NCBI GenBank assembly: GCA_964433755.1
Contig: CAYSSR010000001.1
Span: 992,001 to 1,056,000 of the forward strand
DNA length: 64,000 bases
Source of the DNA: JAUVXJ01 sp964433755
GTDB taxonomy: Bacteria > Chloroflexota > Anaerolineae > UBA7937 > B3-Chlor
Reading direction: 5' to 3'
A program made the translations under genes and the position numbers. The first letter of the stretch is position 1, and the number at the start of each line of letters is the position of its first letter. The notes beneath the pieces are model-generated. The model did not search any database, was not told the origin of the DNA, and worked only from the letters and a program-made list of their open reading frames with translations. This document shows positions 36,290-45,348 of this stretch, piece by piece.

Positions 36290-37642
36290 ATTCCCAGGAA
36301 ACTGAGGTCTGTGGAGACGCCCGTCGAGAAGGGCTTTCTCGTGGGCGTAGAGTTGAAGGGTAAGCGGCACCTCTGGCGGGTGGAGGACTCGCTGGAGGAG
36401 CTAGCGCAGCTTGCGCGTACAGCGGGCATAGACGTGGTGGGACACTCCATCCAGCGTCTGGACTCCCCGAACCCCGCCACCTACATGGGCAAGGGCAAGG
36501 TGGAAGAGGTGCAGACGTGGAAGAGGGAACTGGGCTACGACGTGCTCATCTTCGACGACGAGCTGCTGCCGCGCCAGCAAAGGAACCTGGAGCAAGAGGT
36601 GGACGTCAAGGTCCTGGACCGCACCGCCTTGATCCTCGACATCTTCGCCAGCCACGCCAGCACGAAAGAGGGTCGGCTCCAGGTGGAGCTGGCCCAGTAC
36701 GAGTACCGCCTGCCGCGGTTGACCAGGATGTGGACCCACCTCTCCAGGCAGGGCGTGGGCGGCGTGGGTCTCCGTGGCCCCGGTGAGACGCAGTTGGAGA
36801 GCGACCGGCGGGAGATTGGCCGCCGCATCGCCGATCTGAAGAGGCAACTCGAGGAGGTACGCGTCCATCGGCAGCAGTACCGCAGCCGCCGCAAGAAGGC
36901 CGCTATCCCTGTGGTAGGTATCGTGGGCTACACCAACGCGGGCAAGTCGACGCTGCTGAACGCCCTGGCCGGCTCCGACGTGCTGGTGGAGGACAAGCTC
37001 TTCGCCACGCTGGACCCCACGACCAGGCGTGTGGAGCTGCCCAACGGCAAGCCTGCACTGTTCACAGACACAGTAGGCTTCATCAACAAGCTGCCCACGC
37101 AGCTCGTAGCCGCGTTTCGGGCCACTTTGGAGGAGATCAACGAAGCGGATCTGCTTCTACACGTGATCGACATCACGCATCCCAACGTCAGGGAGCAGAG
37201 CACCACGGTGGAGCAGGTACTGCGGGAGCTGGGCGCCGAGGACAAGCCGGTGATCACCGCCCTGAACAAGATCGATCTGCTGGTGGAGGAGACATCACAG
37301 GACGAATACATGGAGCCAGGCGAAGCAGACGAGGCTCCCTCTTGTACGGTCGACCGGATCGGCGAGTTGGTGGAGGAGTACCCCAACTGCGTGGCCATCT
37401 CGGCCGCGGAGGGCAGAGGGCTGGACCGTCTCCTGGAGCGGGTGCAGGAGTTGCTGGAGGAGGACTTGGTTCGTCTCCACGTCCTTCTGCCGTACAGCAG
37501 CGATGGACTGCTGGGGCTATTCCACCAGCGAGGCGTCGTGGAGCGCGAGGAGTTCGGGGAAGCGGGCATCACACTGGAGGGCACGGTGCCCCAGGGGCTG
37601 GCGCCGCGATTTGAACCCTATCTGGTCGGTAGGCCTTCGTAA
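36290..37642 (+). CDS. hflX: Ribosome-associated GTPase HflX (apparent ATT start)
   Basis: A GTPase of about 450 residues that binds the 50S subunit and splits stalled ribosomes after stress. The N-terminal HflX domain includes NPATYMGKGK, FDDELLPRQQRNLE and LDIFASHASTKEG, followed by GPGETQLE. The G domain has GYTNAGKST (G1), DTVGF (G3) and NKID (G4). A perfect AGGAGGT (36278-36284) sits before ATT 36290; the first canonical start, GTG 36311, has GAGG only three bases away. The stretch from ATT is in frame and plausible. It lies 15 bases after the CHAT-NB-ARC-TPR stop, so cotranscription is likely. Confidence 0.9.
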   Translation: MPRKLRSVETPVEKGFLVGVELKGKRHLWRVEDSLEELAQLARTAGIDVVGHSIQRLDSPNPATYMGKGKVEEVQTWKRELGYDVLIFDDELLPRQQRNLEQEVDVKVLDRTALILDIFASHASTKEGRLQVELAQYEYRLPRLTRMWTHLSRQGVGGVGLRGPGETQLESDRREIGRRIADLKRQLEEVRVHRQQYRSRRKKAAIPVVGIVGYTNAGKSTLLNALAGSDVLVEDKLFATLDPTTRRVELPNGKPALFTDTVGFINKLPTQLVAAFRATLEEINEADLLLHVIDITHPNVREQSTTVEQVLRELGAEDKPVITALNKIDLLVEETSQDEYMEPGEADEAPSCTVDRIGELVEEYPNCVAISAAEGRGLDRLLERVQELLEEDLVRLHVLLPYSSDGLLGLFHQRGVVEREEFGEAGITLEGTVPQGLAPRFEPYLVGRPS

Positions 37643-38239
37643 GGGCGTTAGTTGACCATAACGGCATAGTGTGAAGATTGGTATGTGCGTGATTCTCGGC
37701 GTATCTGGGTGTGGGGTCGAGATGCACAGCCAAAGGGTCACAGGGTCTTGGCACCCAGAGTGAGTTTGGCCGTCGGAAGTCCAGAGGCGGTGGTGACGCG
37801 AGCTTGGTCTTGCAGGGGCGTCGGTGGGTGCGGCGGCCGTGAGACTGCAGTGGGATAGGAGCGAGGTTCAGCCCGGGAGCGTCGGGGTTTGGGAGCCGTC
37901 ACTGGTATAGGGCCTCTCGTGACCAACGATACTAAAACTGCTAGGGCATGTGGCTTTCAGGGAGATCCTTCTGCCTGATAGAGAGCCATTGGAGGCCGCT
38001 GGCAAGCCTCCCAACTCCGGCCCGGAGTGACGTCTGGCTCGTCGTTTGGGTGCGTGTTGGAGCTTAGAGCGGACTGTGGCCTCGCAGGGGAGGGCCAGGA
38101 AAAGCGACGCGTATATTCGCACTATATATGTTATGTAAATCGTGTACACTGGGAATAGGATATACTTTACATAAGGACACTCGTCGGCGTGAGCTGAGAG
38201 GTCAGCGGCGTATGCGATGCGTAGAGAACAAGTGAGACT
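37643..38239. other. 597-base intergenic region before the S41 proteases
   Basis: No convincing gene was found. A 244-residue minus-strand frame spans much of it but runs into the S41 gene antisense and looks unlike a protein. The last third turns AT-rich and carries an inverted pair of TTATGTAAA motifs. A TATACT (38162-38167) may be a -10 for the S41 gene, but its -35 is poor. A weak GGAGG/CCTCC stem is present near 38000. It could hold an unrecognised RNA or a decayed gene. Confidence 0.5.
38132..38175. repeat. Inverted pair of 9-bp motifs TTATGTAAA / TTTACATAA
   Basis: TTATGTAAA (38132-38140) and TTTACATAA (38167-38175) are exact inverted 9-mers separated by 26 bases, 65-105 bases before the first S41 gene. 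The same 9-mer occurs at 10501-10509 (minus), 39503-39511 and 53397-53405, each time oriented with the next downstream gene. It may be an operator or the end of a small mobile element. Confidence 0.55.
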
Positions 38240-39523
38240 ATGAATCAGACTAAGAGAACACGTTATGCTCGGACGGTGCTGCGGTTGGTGGTGCTGGGCT
38301 ACCTGCTCACGCTCGTCTGTTTGGCCGCGTACGGGGCTGGTTTCGTGGCTCAGTCGCTGGGCTACGACTCCGGCGACCTGACAGCGATCCCTGAGCGCGT
38401 GCTGCATCCGGCCGCCGAGGAGCCGCCGGAGTTCGGGACGTTCTGGGAGGCCTGGGGCTACGTGGAACGGGATTTCTACGGGCCGTTGCCTGCCACTGAC
38501 AAGGAGCTGGCCTACAGCGCCATCCGCGGGATGTTGCAGGCCGTGGGCGATCCCTACACCTATTTCATAGAACCCAGCGACCACGAGATTGAAGAAGCTC
38601 AACTAGAAGGCCGCTACGGAGGAATCGGTGCCGAGTACGTGATGGAGAACGGCTATCTGGTGGTAGTGGCCGTTCTGGAGGATTCGCCGGCTGCGCTGGC
38701 CGGCGTCCGCACCGGAGACGTGATCGTGGCGGTCGACGACTCCGACGTCCTCGGATTGTCCCAGAACGAGGCCATTCTGCTCATCCGTGGCAAAGAAGTA
38801 GGTACCGAGGCAAAGCTCACCATTCTTCGCGACGGCGAAGCTGAGCCATTGACCGTCACCGCGGTGAGACAGGAGGTCGAGGTCCCTACGGTGGTCTGGG
38901 AGCTTCAGGAAGGCGGGGTTGGCTACGTTCGTATCACCTTCTTCGGGGCCAGGACGACCGGCGAGCTAAGCACTGCGCTCAAGGAGTTGAAATCCAGTGG
39001 CGCCAACGAACTGATCCTGGACCTCCGTGATAACCCAGGGGGAATGGTGACCACGGCGGTCGACGTAGCGGGAGAGTTCATCGACACAGGGGTCGTGTTC
39101 TACGAGCGCGACAAGGCCGGCAACGACAAGGTGTACAACGCGCGGCGAGGCGGCGAGGCCACGAGCATACCTCTGGCGGTACTGGTCAACGGCGGCACTG
39201 CGAGCGCCTCGGAGATCGTCGGTGGTGCCATCCAGGATCACGACCGAGGGATGCTGTTCGGCGAGAGGACCTATGGCAAGGGCTCTCTCCAGAGCATCCA
39301 CGAGTTGAGCGACAACTCCAGCGTCCACGTCACTATCGCGCACTGGCTCACCCCCGATCGTCACGAGATCGAAGGAGCCGGTCTGACTCCTGACGTGGAG
39401 GTGATCCCCTCCGAGGAAGCCCTGGCGGAGGGAAAGGATCCGCAACTGGAGGCGGCGCTGGCCTACTTTGCCGCCCAGACCGCTGAGCTGCCGGTCGACG
39501 CGTTATGTAAACTCCCTAGCTAG
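38240..39523 (+). CDS. S41-family C-terminal processing protease (first copy)
   Basis: A 427-residue CtpA-type serine protease anchored by one N-terminal TM helix (about 12-34) and acting outside the membrane. A PDZ domain (about 125-210, with RYGGIGAEY and GVRTGDVIVAVD) precedes the tail-specific protease core. The catalytic dyad is Ser322 in NGGTASASE and Lys347 in TYGKGSLQ. The start ATG has only a weak SD. The last codons (VDALCKLPS) contain one of the TTATGTAAA motifs. A paralogue follows after 12 bases. Confidence 0.93.
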   Translation: MNQTKRTRYARTVLRLVVLGYLLTLVCLAAYGAGFVAQSLGYDSGDLTAIPERVLHPAAEEPPEFGTFWEAWGYVERDFYGPLPATDKELAYSAIRGMLQAVGDPYTYFIEPSDHEIEEAQLEGRYGGIGAEYVMENGYLVVVAVLEDSPAALAGVRTGDVIVAVDDSDVLGLSQNEAILLIRGKEVGTEAKLTILRDGEAEPLTVTAVRQEVEVPTVVWELQEGGVGYVRITFFGARTTGELSTALKELKSSGANELILDLRDNPGGMVTTAVDVAGEFIDTGVVFYERDKAGNDKVYNARRGGEATSIPLAVLVNGGTASASEIVGGAIQDHDRGMLFGERTYGKGSLQSIHELSDNSSVHVTIAHWLTPDRHEIEGAGLTPDVEVIPSEEALAEGKDPQLEAALAYFAAQTAELPVDALCKLPS

Positions 39524-39535
39524 GAAAGGATCCTC

Positions 39536-40723
39536 ATGCGTTTTGTCACGAGACTGGTCTTGTTCGTGCTGCTGTCAGCGTTTCTGACCTGCTGTGCCTA
39601 TCTGGGAGGGTACGGGACGGCCCTCGTCCTCCGTCCTGCCGCACAGACGGCGGTGTCGGAGACTTCACAGGACGACTTCAGGGTTTTCTGGGAGGCCTGG
39701 CGGATCGTGCAGGAAGAGTACTACGCAGCACCGCTCGACCCGGCAGAACTGACCTACGGGGCCGTGCGCGGAGCCGTCGCGGCGCTCGGAGACCCCTATA
39801 CGTGGTTTGCCGATCCGGAAGAGGCTGCGCTGATCAAGGAACAGGCTGAGGGGCGCTACTATGGGATTGGGGCCGTGGTCAATGAGAACGAAGCCGGCCA
39901 CGTGGTCGTCGTCCATCCCTTCCCTGGCAGTCCCGCTGCCGAGAGCGGATTGCTGCCCGGCGATGTGATACTGGAGGTGGAAGGAACTGAGACCCAGAGG
40001 TTGAGCCTCGAGGAGTCGGTGAGCTTGATCAGGGGGCCTGTGGGCACCTCGGTCCATCTACTGGTGCAGCGCCAGGACGTCGAGGAGCCTTTCGAGGTGG
40101 ACGTCGTGCGAGCGGAGATCGAGATCCCCGTCGTAGAATCCGAGCTCCTCGACGACGGGATCGCATATCTCAAGATCAACAACTTCCACGCACCTGCTCC
40201 GGATCAGGTACACGAGGCCCTCGTGGCGCTCCTGGCTCAGGAGCCGAAGGGTCTGGTGATCGACCTCAGGGACGACCCCGGTGGCTTGCTGTCGGCCTCT
40301 GTGGACGTGGCCAGCGAGTTCATAGCTGAAGGAGTGATCGTCACGGAGAGAGGCAGTAATGGCCTGGAAGAGGAGCACGTCGCCCGGGGAGGCGGCCTGG
40401 CTACGGAGATTCCCCTCGTGGTACTGGTGAACGGAGGTAGTGCGAGCGCGTCTGAAATCGTGGCAGGGGCGATCCGCGATCACGGGAGAGGTATCCTCAT
40501 CGGTGAGGCCACCCTAGGCAAGGGTGCGGTACAGAGCCCGCTGGACTTGAGCGATGGCTCTCACCTGCGGCTGACCATCGCCCAGTGGTTCACCCCCAGT
40601 GGTCAGCTTATCGAGGGCGAGGGGCTCGCTCCCGACATGGAGATCACGTTGACCGAGGAAGACCTCGCGGAGGGACGGGATCCCCAATTGGACCGGGCCA
40701 TTGGCTACTTGCTGGGACGATAG
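39536..40723 (+). CDS. S41-family C-terminal processing protease (second copy)
   Basis: A 395-residue paralogue of the gene just upstream, with the same order: N-terminal TM helix (about 4-26), PDZ domain (RYYGIGAVV, GLLPGDVILEVEG) and protease core. The catalytic serine lies in NGGSASASE and the lysine in TLGKGAVQ. AGGAAAGG precedes the ATG by seven bases. The two proteins differ throughout, so the duplication is old. smpB follows after four bases. Confidence 0.93.
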   Translation: MRFVTRLVLFVLLSAFLTCCAYLGGYGTALVLRPAAQTAVSETSQDDFRVFWEAWRIVQEEYYAAPLDPAELTYGAVRGAVAALGDPYTWFADPEEAALIKEQAEGRYYGIGAVVNENEAGHVVVVHPFPGSPAAESGLLPGDVILEVEGTETQRLSLEESVSLIRGPVGTSVHLLVQRQDVEEPFEVDVVRAEIEIPVVESELLDDGIAYLKINNFHAPAPDQVHEALVALLAQEPKGLVIDLRDDPGGLLSASVDVASEFIAEGVIVTERGSNGLEEEHVARGGGLATEIPLVVLVNGGSASASEIVAGAIRDHGRGILIGEATLGKGAVQSPLDLSDGSHLRLTIAQWFTPSGQLIEGEGLAPDMEITLTEEDLAEGRDPQLDRAIGYLLGR

Positions 40724-40727
40724 GTCT

Positions 40728-41186
40728 ATGGGAGAGAAGACGGTAGTCACCAACCGAAGGGCCAGGCGTGAGTACTTCATCGAGGACACCTACGAGGCTG
40801 GCCTGGTGCTTACAGGGTCGGAGATCAAGTCCATACGCGCTGGGCGCGCCAACCTCCAGGATAGCTACGTGACCATCAGGGAGGGAGAGGCGTGGTTGGT
40901 CAACTCCCACGTCGCGCCCTACAGGCAGGCCAACGTACAGAACCACGAGCCCAAGCGGGATCGCAAGCTCCTCCTGCACCGGCGTCAGATACACAGGCTG
41001 ATGGGCCAGGTCCAGGCCAAAGGCTACACCATCGTGCCTCTGCGTCTCTATCTCAAGGACAACCGCGCCAAGGTAGAGATAGCGCTAGCCAGGGGCAAGA
41101 AGCTCTACGACAAGCGGGACGATCTGGCCAAGCGACAGGCCCAGAGGGACATAGAGCGAGCCCTGCGGCGGTCGGGATACGAGTAG
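40728..41186 (+). CDS. smpB: SsrA-binding protein SmpB
   Basis: A 152-residue tmRNA partner needed for trans-translation. VVTNRRARREYFIEDTYEAG, GSEIKSIRAGRANL and the basic C-terminal tail (GKKLYDKRDDLAKRQAQR) are diagnostic. ATG 40728 was chosen over the frame start at 40701, which overlaps the upstream protease. No tmRNA gene was seen nearby. It converges on hpt with a 47-base gap containing a hairpin. Confidence 0.96.
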   Translation: MGEKTVVTNRRARREYFIEDTYEAGLVLTGSEIKSIRAGRANLQDSYVTIREGEAWLVNSHVAPYRQANVQNHEPKRDRKLLLHRRQIHRLMGQVQAKGYTIVPLRLYLKDNRAKVEIALARGKKLYDKRDDLAKRQAQRDIERALRRSGYE

Positions 41187-41195
41187 CGGGCGTTT

Positions 41196-41212
41196 GACCC
41201 TGCGGCAGGGTC
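41196..41212. other. Hairpin between convergent smpB and hpt
   Basis: GACCCTGC-G-GCAGGGTC is an exact inverted repeat located between two convergent stops. It lacks a T tract on either strand, so a terminator role is possible but unproven. Confidence 0.35.
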
Positions 41213-41233
41213 TGGACACAGACGAGTCGGCGG

Positions 41234-41887
41234 TTACTCTGCCGCCGTCTGCCCCTCGAGCAGCGCGAGGAAGGGCAAGTTCCGGTACCTCTCTCCCTGA
41301 TCGAGCCCGTAGCCGACGACGAACATGTCAGGGAGGTCGAACCCGATGAAGTCCAGGGGGAGGTCTACCACGCGGTTGGCGGGCTTATTGAATATCGTGC
41401 AGACCTTGAGACTGGCAGGTTCGCGGCTCTTCAGGTGAGCCAGGATGTACTCCATGGTTAGCCCGCTGTCGATGATGTCCTCTACCAGAAGGACGTGCTG
41501 GCCGGTGATGCTCTGGTCGAGATCCTTCAGCAGCCTGACCGGCGATCTGGTCTCGAGATCGAGCTCATACTTGCTGATGGCCATGTAGTCGGTGGTCATC
41601 GGAATGGTGATGGCGCGCACCAGATCAGCCATGAAGGGCGTGACGCCTTTCAGGATGCCGATCAGCCGTGGTTGACGCCCCTCGTACTCCTCGGAGATAG
41701 CCACGCCCAATTCTCGAACTCGTCGCTGGATGTCCTCGGCGGAAATGAGCACCTCTCCTAGGCCTTCAGATGCGGGCCAGTTTTCAGATACCACGCCTCT
41801 TGCTTTTCCTACCATTGCGATTTCGGCTTGGTTACCTCCGGCTTCTGGGCTTGGGTTGACGTTCTCTTCGCTACGCTTCACTTGCAC
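41234..41887 (-). CDS. hpt: Hypoxanthine phosphoribosyltransferase
   Basis: A purine salvage enzyme making IMP/GMP from hypoxanthine/guanine and PRPP. The PRPP loop VLLVEDIIDSGLT, the KGVTPFMADLVRAI segment and the C-terminal FVVGYGLDQGERYRNLP are characteristic. The longest start (GTG 41887, 217 aa) overlaps mobB by 17 bases. The family core begins near residue 45, so ATG 41815 (193 aa) or a nearby codon may be the real start; no SD settles it. It ends the minus-strand run mobA, molybdenum hydroxylase, mobB, hpt. Confidence 0.92.
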   Translation of the reverse strand: MQVKRSEENVNPSPEAGGNQAEIAMVGKARGVVSENWPASEGLGEVLISAEDIQRRVRELGVAISEEYEGRQPRLIGILKGVTPFMADLVRAITIPMTTDYMAISKYELDLETRSPVRLLKDLDQSITGQHVLLVEDIIDSGLTMEYILAHLKSREPASLKVCTIFNKPANRVVDLPLDFIGFDLPDMFVVGYGLDQGERYRNLPFLALLEGQTAAE

Positions 41888-42377
41888 TGAGAAAGCGTTC
41901 TTCGATGAGGTCGGCTAACCCGGACACGTCGTCGAGCTCGAACTGAGGAACACTCAAGTCGAAGGACTGATCCGCCACGATGGCGATCAGATCCTCAGGA
42001 GGAGAGACCAGCTCCCTGCCCCTTTCCCGGCGAGACACTTCGATCTTCCGCTTCGGTGCCGATTTGTATCCCTCAGTGATCACTAGCTCGACGTCGTTCA
42101 GATACGCTTCCACAATGTCTTCCAGGTCCATCTCCTGGTCGAGGCGCTTGATGACGGCCAGCTTTCTGACTGAGGAGATGACCACGGTGTCGCTGCCAGC
42201 CTGAGCATGTCGCCAGGAGTCCTTTCCCGGCTGGTCTACGTCGAACTCGTGGGGATGATGCTTGATGGTTCCGATCCTGAAACCTCTGCTTTTCAGCTCC
42301 ACAATGAGCCTCTCCAGAAGAACGGTCTTGCCCACACCGGATCTGCCGACCAACGACACGACGGGCGGGAGCTTCAT
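41871..42377 (-). CDS. mobB: Molybdopterin-guanine dinucleotide biosynthesis adaptor MobB
   Basis: A 168-residue P-loop protein assisting molybdenum-cofactor maturation. Walker A is VGRSGVGKTVLLERL near the N-terminus; TIKHHPHEFDVDQPGKDSWRHAQAGSD is the diagnostic MobB segment. ATG 42377 has AAGGTGA five bases upstream; the upstream 80 residues of the longer frame look non-coding. It lies 85 bases after the molybdenum hydroxylase and overlaps the longest hpt frame. Confidence 0.93.
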   Translation of the reverse strand: MKLPPVVSLVGRSGVGKTVLLERLIVELKSRGFRIGTIKHHPHEFDVDQPGKDSWRHAQAGSDTVVISSVRKLAVIKRLDQEMDLEDIVEAYLNDVELVITEGYKSAPKRKIEVSRRERGRELVSPPEDLIAIVADQSFDLSVPQFELDDVSGLADLIEERFLSASEA

Positions 42378-42462
42378 CGTGTCACCTTCGTGTCGTAGCC
42401 CCCTACCCACCACAGGGAACGCCCGCAGATAGGAGCTGGAATGCTCTCGAGCGCATCCACCG

Positions 42463-45210
42463 CTAGGTTCCCGCTCCCTTCTTTCGCAGCCCCGACACGA
42501 TGTGCTCAGGAGTGGCGGGCAGCGAGAAGATGCGTACCCCCACCGCTCTGTGGATGGCGTTCGTGATCGCCGGCGCAGTAGGAATAGAGGTGATCTCCCC
42601 CGCTCCCTTGGCGCCATAGGGGCCCTCGGCAGTGGGCTGCTCTACTATGATAGGCGTCATCTGGGGCATCTCCCCTATCTTCGGGATCCTGTACTTGGTC
42701 AGGGTCGTCTTCTCCGGCTTGCCCTCCTTCATGGTGAAATCCTCCATGAGGGCATAGCCCACACCCATGACGATGCCCCCCTGCACCTGCCCTTCCACAC
42801 CTAGTGGACTCATAGCACTGCCTACGTCGTGGGCCGCGATGACCCGCAGGACCTTGACGCTGCCGTCGGTTATGTCCACTTCCACCTCAGCCGCCTGTGT
42901 GGCGTAGCCAAAGGCGAAGTGCATGTCGCCTTGCTCGCCGAGGGGGACCGTTCGAGGAGGGGTGTAGATCTCCCGGGACTTGAGAGAGTGCCCTGCCTGA
43001 CGTGCCAGGCTGATCGCTTCCCCAAGGGGCAAGGTCTTACTACCGTTCCCGCGAACCGACCCGTCAGAGAAGACCAGGCTCTCGGGATCGCTGTCCAGCT
43101 CCTCGCTGGCTACTCTTTGGAGTGTGGCCCTCAGTGTGCGTGCGGCGAGCCGGGCGGCGTTGCCGGTGATGAAGGTCTGGCGGGACGCGGTAGTGGCGCC
43201 TCCATCCGGCGTGAGGTCGGTGTCACCCACCACTACGTTTATGTTGTCGTATTGGACGCCCAGTTCCTCTGATACGATCAAAGCCAGGACGCCGACGAGT
43301 CCTTGACCCAGCTCTGCGGCTCCTGCCCGCACCTCTGCGTGGCCATCGTCGAACAGCTCGACCTCGGCCCCGGCGCTATCTGCCACGCCGCCTCCCAGTC
43401 CCACGTTCTTGTAAGCACAGGCTACGCCCCAACCTCGACGTTTGCCAGGGGGTGGAGAGTCGGCTGGGGGGAGCGCTTTCACCACGTCGGCGACGCAATC
43501 CAGCGTGGCCAGAAGCCCCACGCTTTCCCGCAGCTTCTGACCGGTCACGGTGACGGAGCCCACACGCAGCGCGTTCCTGCGGCGCAGCTCGAACGGCGAC
43601 AGGCCCACCTCTTCAGCCAGCATGTCCATCTGGGTCTCCGCGGCGAAGTGGGCCTGCGGGGCGCCGAAGCCCCTAAAGGCGCCAGCCGGCGTGTTGTTGG
43701 TGTACATGGCGAAGCAGTCCACCTTGGCGTTAGGGACTTCGTACGGACCCAGTGAGTGCGTCGCTGCCCTGGTCATCACGTATGGCCCCAGAGAAGCGTA
43801 GGCGCCGCTGTCGCCGATTATGTGCGCCTCCGCAGCCGTCAGTGTGCCATCCCGGCGAGCTCCGGTCTTTAGTCTGATCACGCACTCGTGGCGCTTGGGA
43901 TGGGCGATCAGCGATTCCTCGCGGGTGTATACCAGCTTCACCGGGCGTCCTGTGATCTTGGCCAGAAGAGCAACGTGGATCTGCCCCGCGATGTCCTCTT
44001 TGCCGCCAAATGCGCCACCTACTTTGGTCTGTATGACCCTGACCTGGTCCTCGTCCAATCCCAGCGAGGCAGCGATCTGAGCTCGATCTGAGAATGGGAT
44101 CTGCGAGCCGACGTACACGACGACCCTGCCGTCGTCATCGATCAGGCCCACAGCAGCCTCTGGCTCCAAGAATGCATGGTCACCCCGAGGGGTGCGGTAC
44201 ACGTTCTCCAGGATCACGTCGGCCTCAGCGAACCCCTTCTCCACATCTCCCTGCCGAAGCTGTATGTGCTCCAGGACGTTGCCTCCGTCGTGTACCAGCG
44301 GTGCATTCTCCCCCAGGGCCGCTTCCGCTGAAGATACCACAGGCAGCGGCTCGTAGCTCACCTTGATGCGTTTGACCGCCTCCGCCGCGAGAACCTCTGA
44401 CTCTGCGGCCACCACCGCAATCGCATCCCCCACGTACCGCACCTTGTCGTAGGCGAGAACGGGCCAATCCTGTCGCGCAAGGCCGTGGTTCTTGGCCCCC
44501 GGCACGTCCTTCGCCGTGATGATGGCCACCACACCCGGCATGGATGCCGCTGCTGAGGTGTCCACATCTACTAGCCTCGCATGGGGATACTCGCTGCGAA
44601 GGACTTTGGCGTGCAACATGCCATCGAAGTAGAGATCCGCGGTGAAGACGGCTTCCCCGGTGACCTTGGCTCGAGCGTCGGGACGCGGTTTCGCGTGCCC
44701 CACCACTTCGTGTTCGGAAGTCTCTTCCGCACGGGGTGGCCTTGGTGCGCCGGCGGCTTCTTCGACCGCCTCGATGACTTTGGCATAGCCAGTGCAGCGG
44801 CACAGATTGCCGCTAAGGGCATCGACGATCTCCTCCCGGCTCGGGTGCGGGTTGGTGTCCAACAGGGCCTTCGCCGACATGATCATGCCCGGCGTGCAGA
44901 AACCGCACTGCACCGCAGCGTTCTCGATGAAAGCTTGCTGGAGAGGATGTAGTCGATCACCCTCTGCCAGTCCCTCGATGGTCTGGACTCGCTTTCCGTC
45001 GGCGCGGGACGCAGGATAGACGCAGGACCTTACAGCTTGCCCGTCCACGATGACGGTGCAGGATCCACAGGCGTTGTGTCCACAGCCCTTCTTGGTCCCG
45101 GTTAGCTTCAGTTGGTCGCGAAGAACGTCGAGGAGCGTGGCTTTGGGAGGCAGGTCTACTTCCCGGAACTCGCCGTTCACCCAGAACCCTATGTGTGTCA
45201 AGTCCGACAT
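42463..45210 (-). CDS. Xanthine dehydrogenase-family molybdenum hydroxylase, fused 2Fe-2S and Mo domains
   Basis: A 915-residue enzyme with a plant-ferredoxin 2Fe-2S domain (Cys43, 48, 51, 63), a second 2Fe-2S domain (Cys102, 105, 137, 139) and the two-part molybdopterin domain (from about 170). Active-site landmarks are GAFGGKED, FRGFGAPQ and the catalytic Glu of GAKGAGE (about 872). There is no FAD domain and no adjacent FAD-subunit gene, the layout of D. gigas aldehyde oxidoreductase and E. coli XdhD. Neighbouring hpt and the yqeB gene at 51 kb favour a purine or selenium-dependent hydroxylase, but the substrate is not established. ATG 45210 gives the normal N-terminus. Confidence 0.9.
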   Translation of the reverse strand: MSDLTHIGFWVNGEFREVDLPPKATLLDVLRDQLKLTGTKKGCGHNACGSCTVIVDGQAVRSCVYPASRADGKRVQTIEGLAEGDRLHPLQQAFIENAAVQCGFCTPGMIMSAKALLDTNPHPSREEIVDALSGNLCRCTGYAKVIEAVEEAAGAPRPPRAEETSEHEVVGHAKPRPDARAKVTGEAVFTADLYFDGMLHAKVLRSEYPHARLVDVDTSAAASMPGVVAIITAKDVPGAKNHGLARQDWPVLAYDKVRYVGDAIAVVAAESEVLAAEAVKRIKVSYEPLPVVSSAEAALGENAPLVHDGGNVLEHIQLRQGDVEKGFAEADVILENVYRTPRGDHAFLEPEAAVGLIDDDGRVVVYVGSQIPFSDRAQIAASLGLDEDQVRVIQTKVGGAFGGKEDIAGQIHVALLAKITGRPVKLVYTREESLIAHPKRHECVIRLKTGARRDGTLTAAEAHIIGDSGAYASLGPYVMTRAATHSLGPYEVPNAKVDCFAMYTNNTPAGAFRGFGAPQAHFAAETQMDMLAEEVGLSPFELRRRNALRVGSVTVTGQKLRESVGLLATLDCVADVVKALPPADSPPPGKRRGWGVACAYKNVGLGGGVADSAGAEVELFDDGHAEVRAGAAELGQGLVGVLALIVSEELGVQYDNINVVVGDTDLTPDGGATTASRQTFITGNAARLAARTLRATLQRVASEELDSDPESLVFSDGSVRGNGSKTLPLGEAISLARQAGHSLKSREIYTPPRTVPLGEQGDMHFAFGYATQAAEVEVDITDGSVKVLRVIAAHDVGSAMSPLGVEGQVQGGIVMGVGYALMEDFTMKEGKPEKTTLTKYRIPKIGEMPQMTPIIVEQPTAEGPYGAKGAGEITSIPTAPAITNAIHRAVGVRIFSLPATPEHIVSGLRKKGAGT

Positions 45211-45348
45211 GGCCTGCTGACCCCCTTTGAGGCTTTGCCTTCTACTCATTCGTGCCGAGCTGAGAGCCACAGCGCGCCGGCATCGGTCCGTACTGTTCAG
45301 AGACTTGTCGCTGCCGTGTATCCGCCGTCGGCGGCGGATGAGAACCCT

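Noticed and set aside
37868..38602. 244-residue minus-strand frame in the gap before the S41 genes
   Set aside because: It overlaps the S41 coding region antisense and shows no domain or conserved pattern.
42463..45210. Selenocysteine codon in the molybdenum hydroxylase
   Set aside because: No in-frame TGA occurs; selenium in this enzyme class is a labile cofactor, not selenocysteine.
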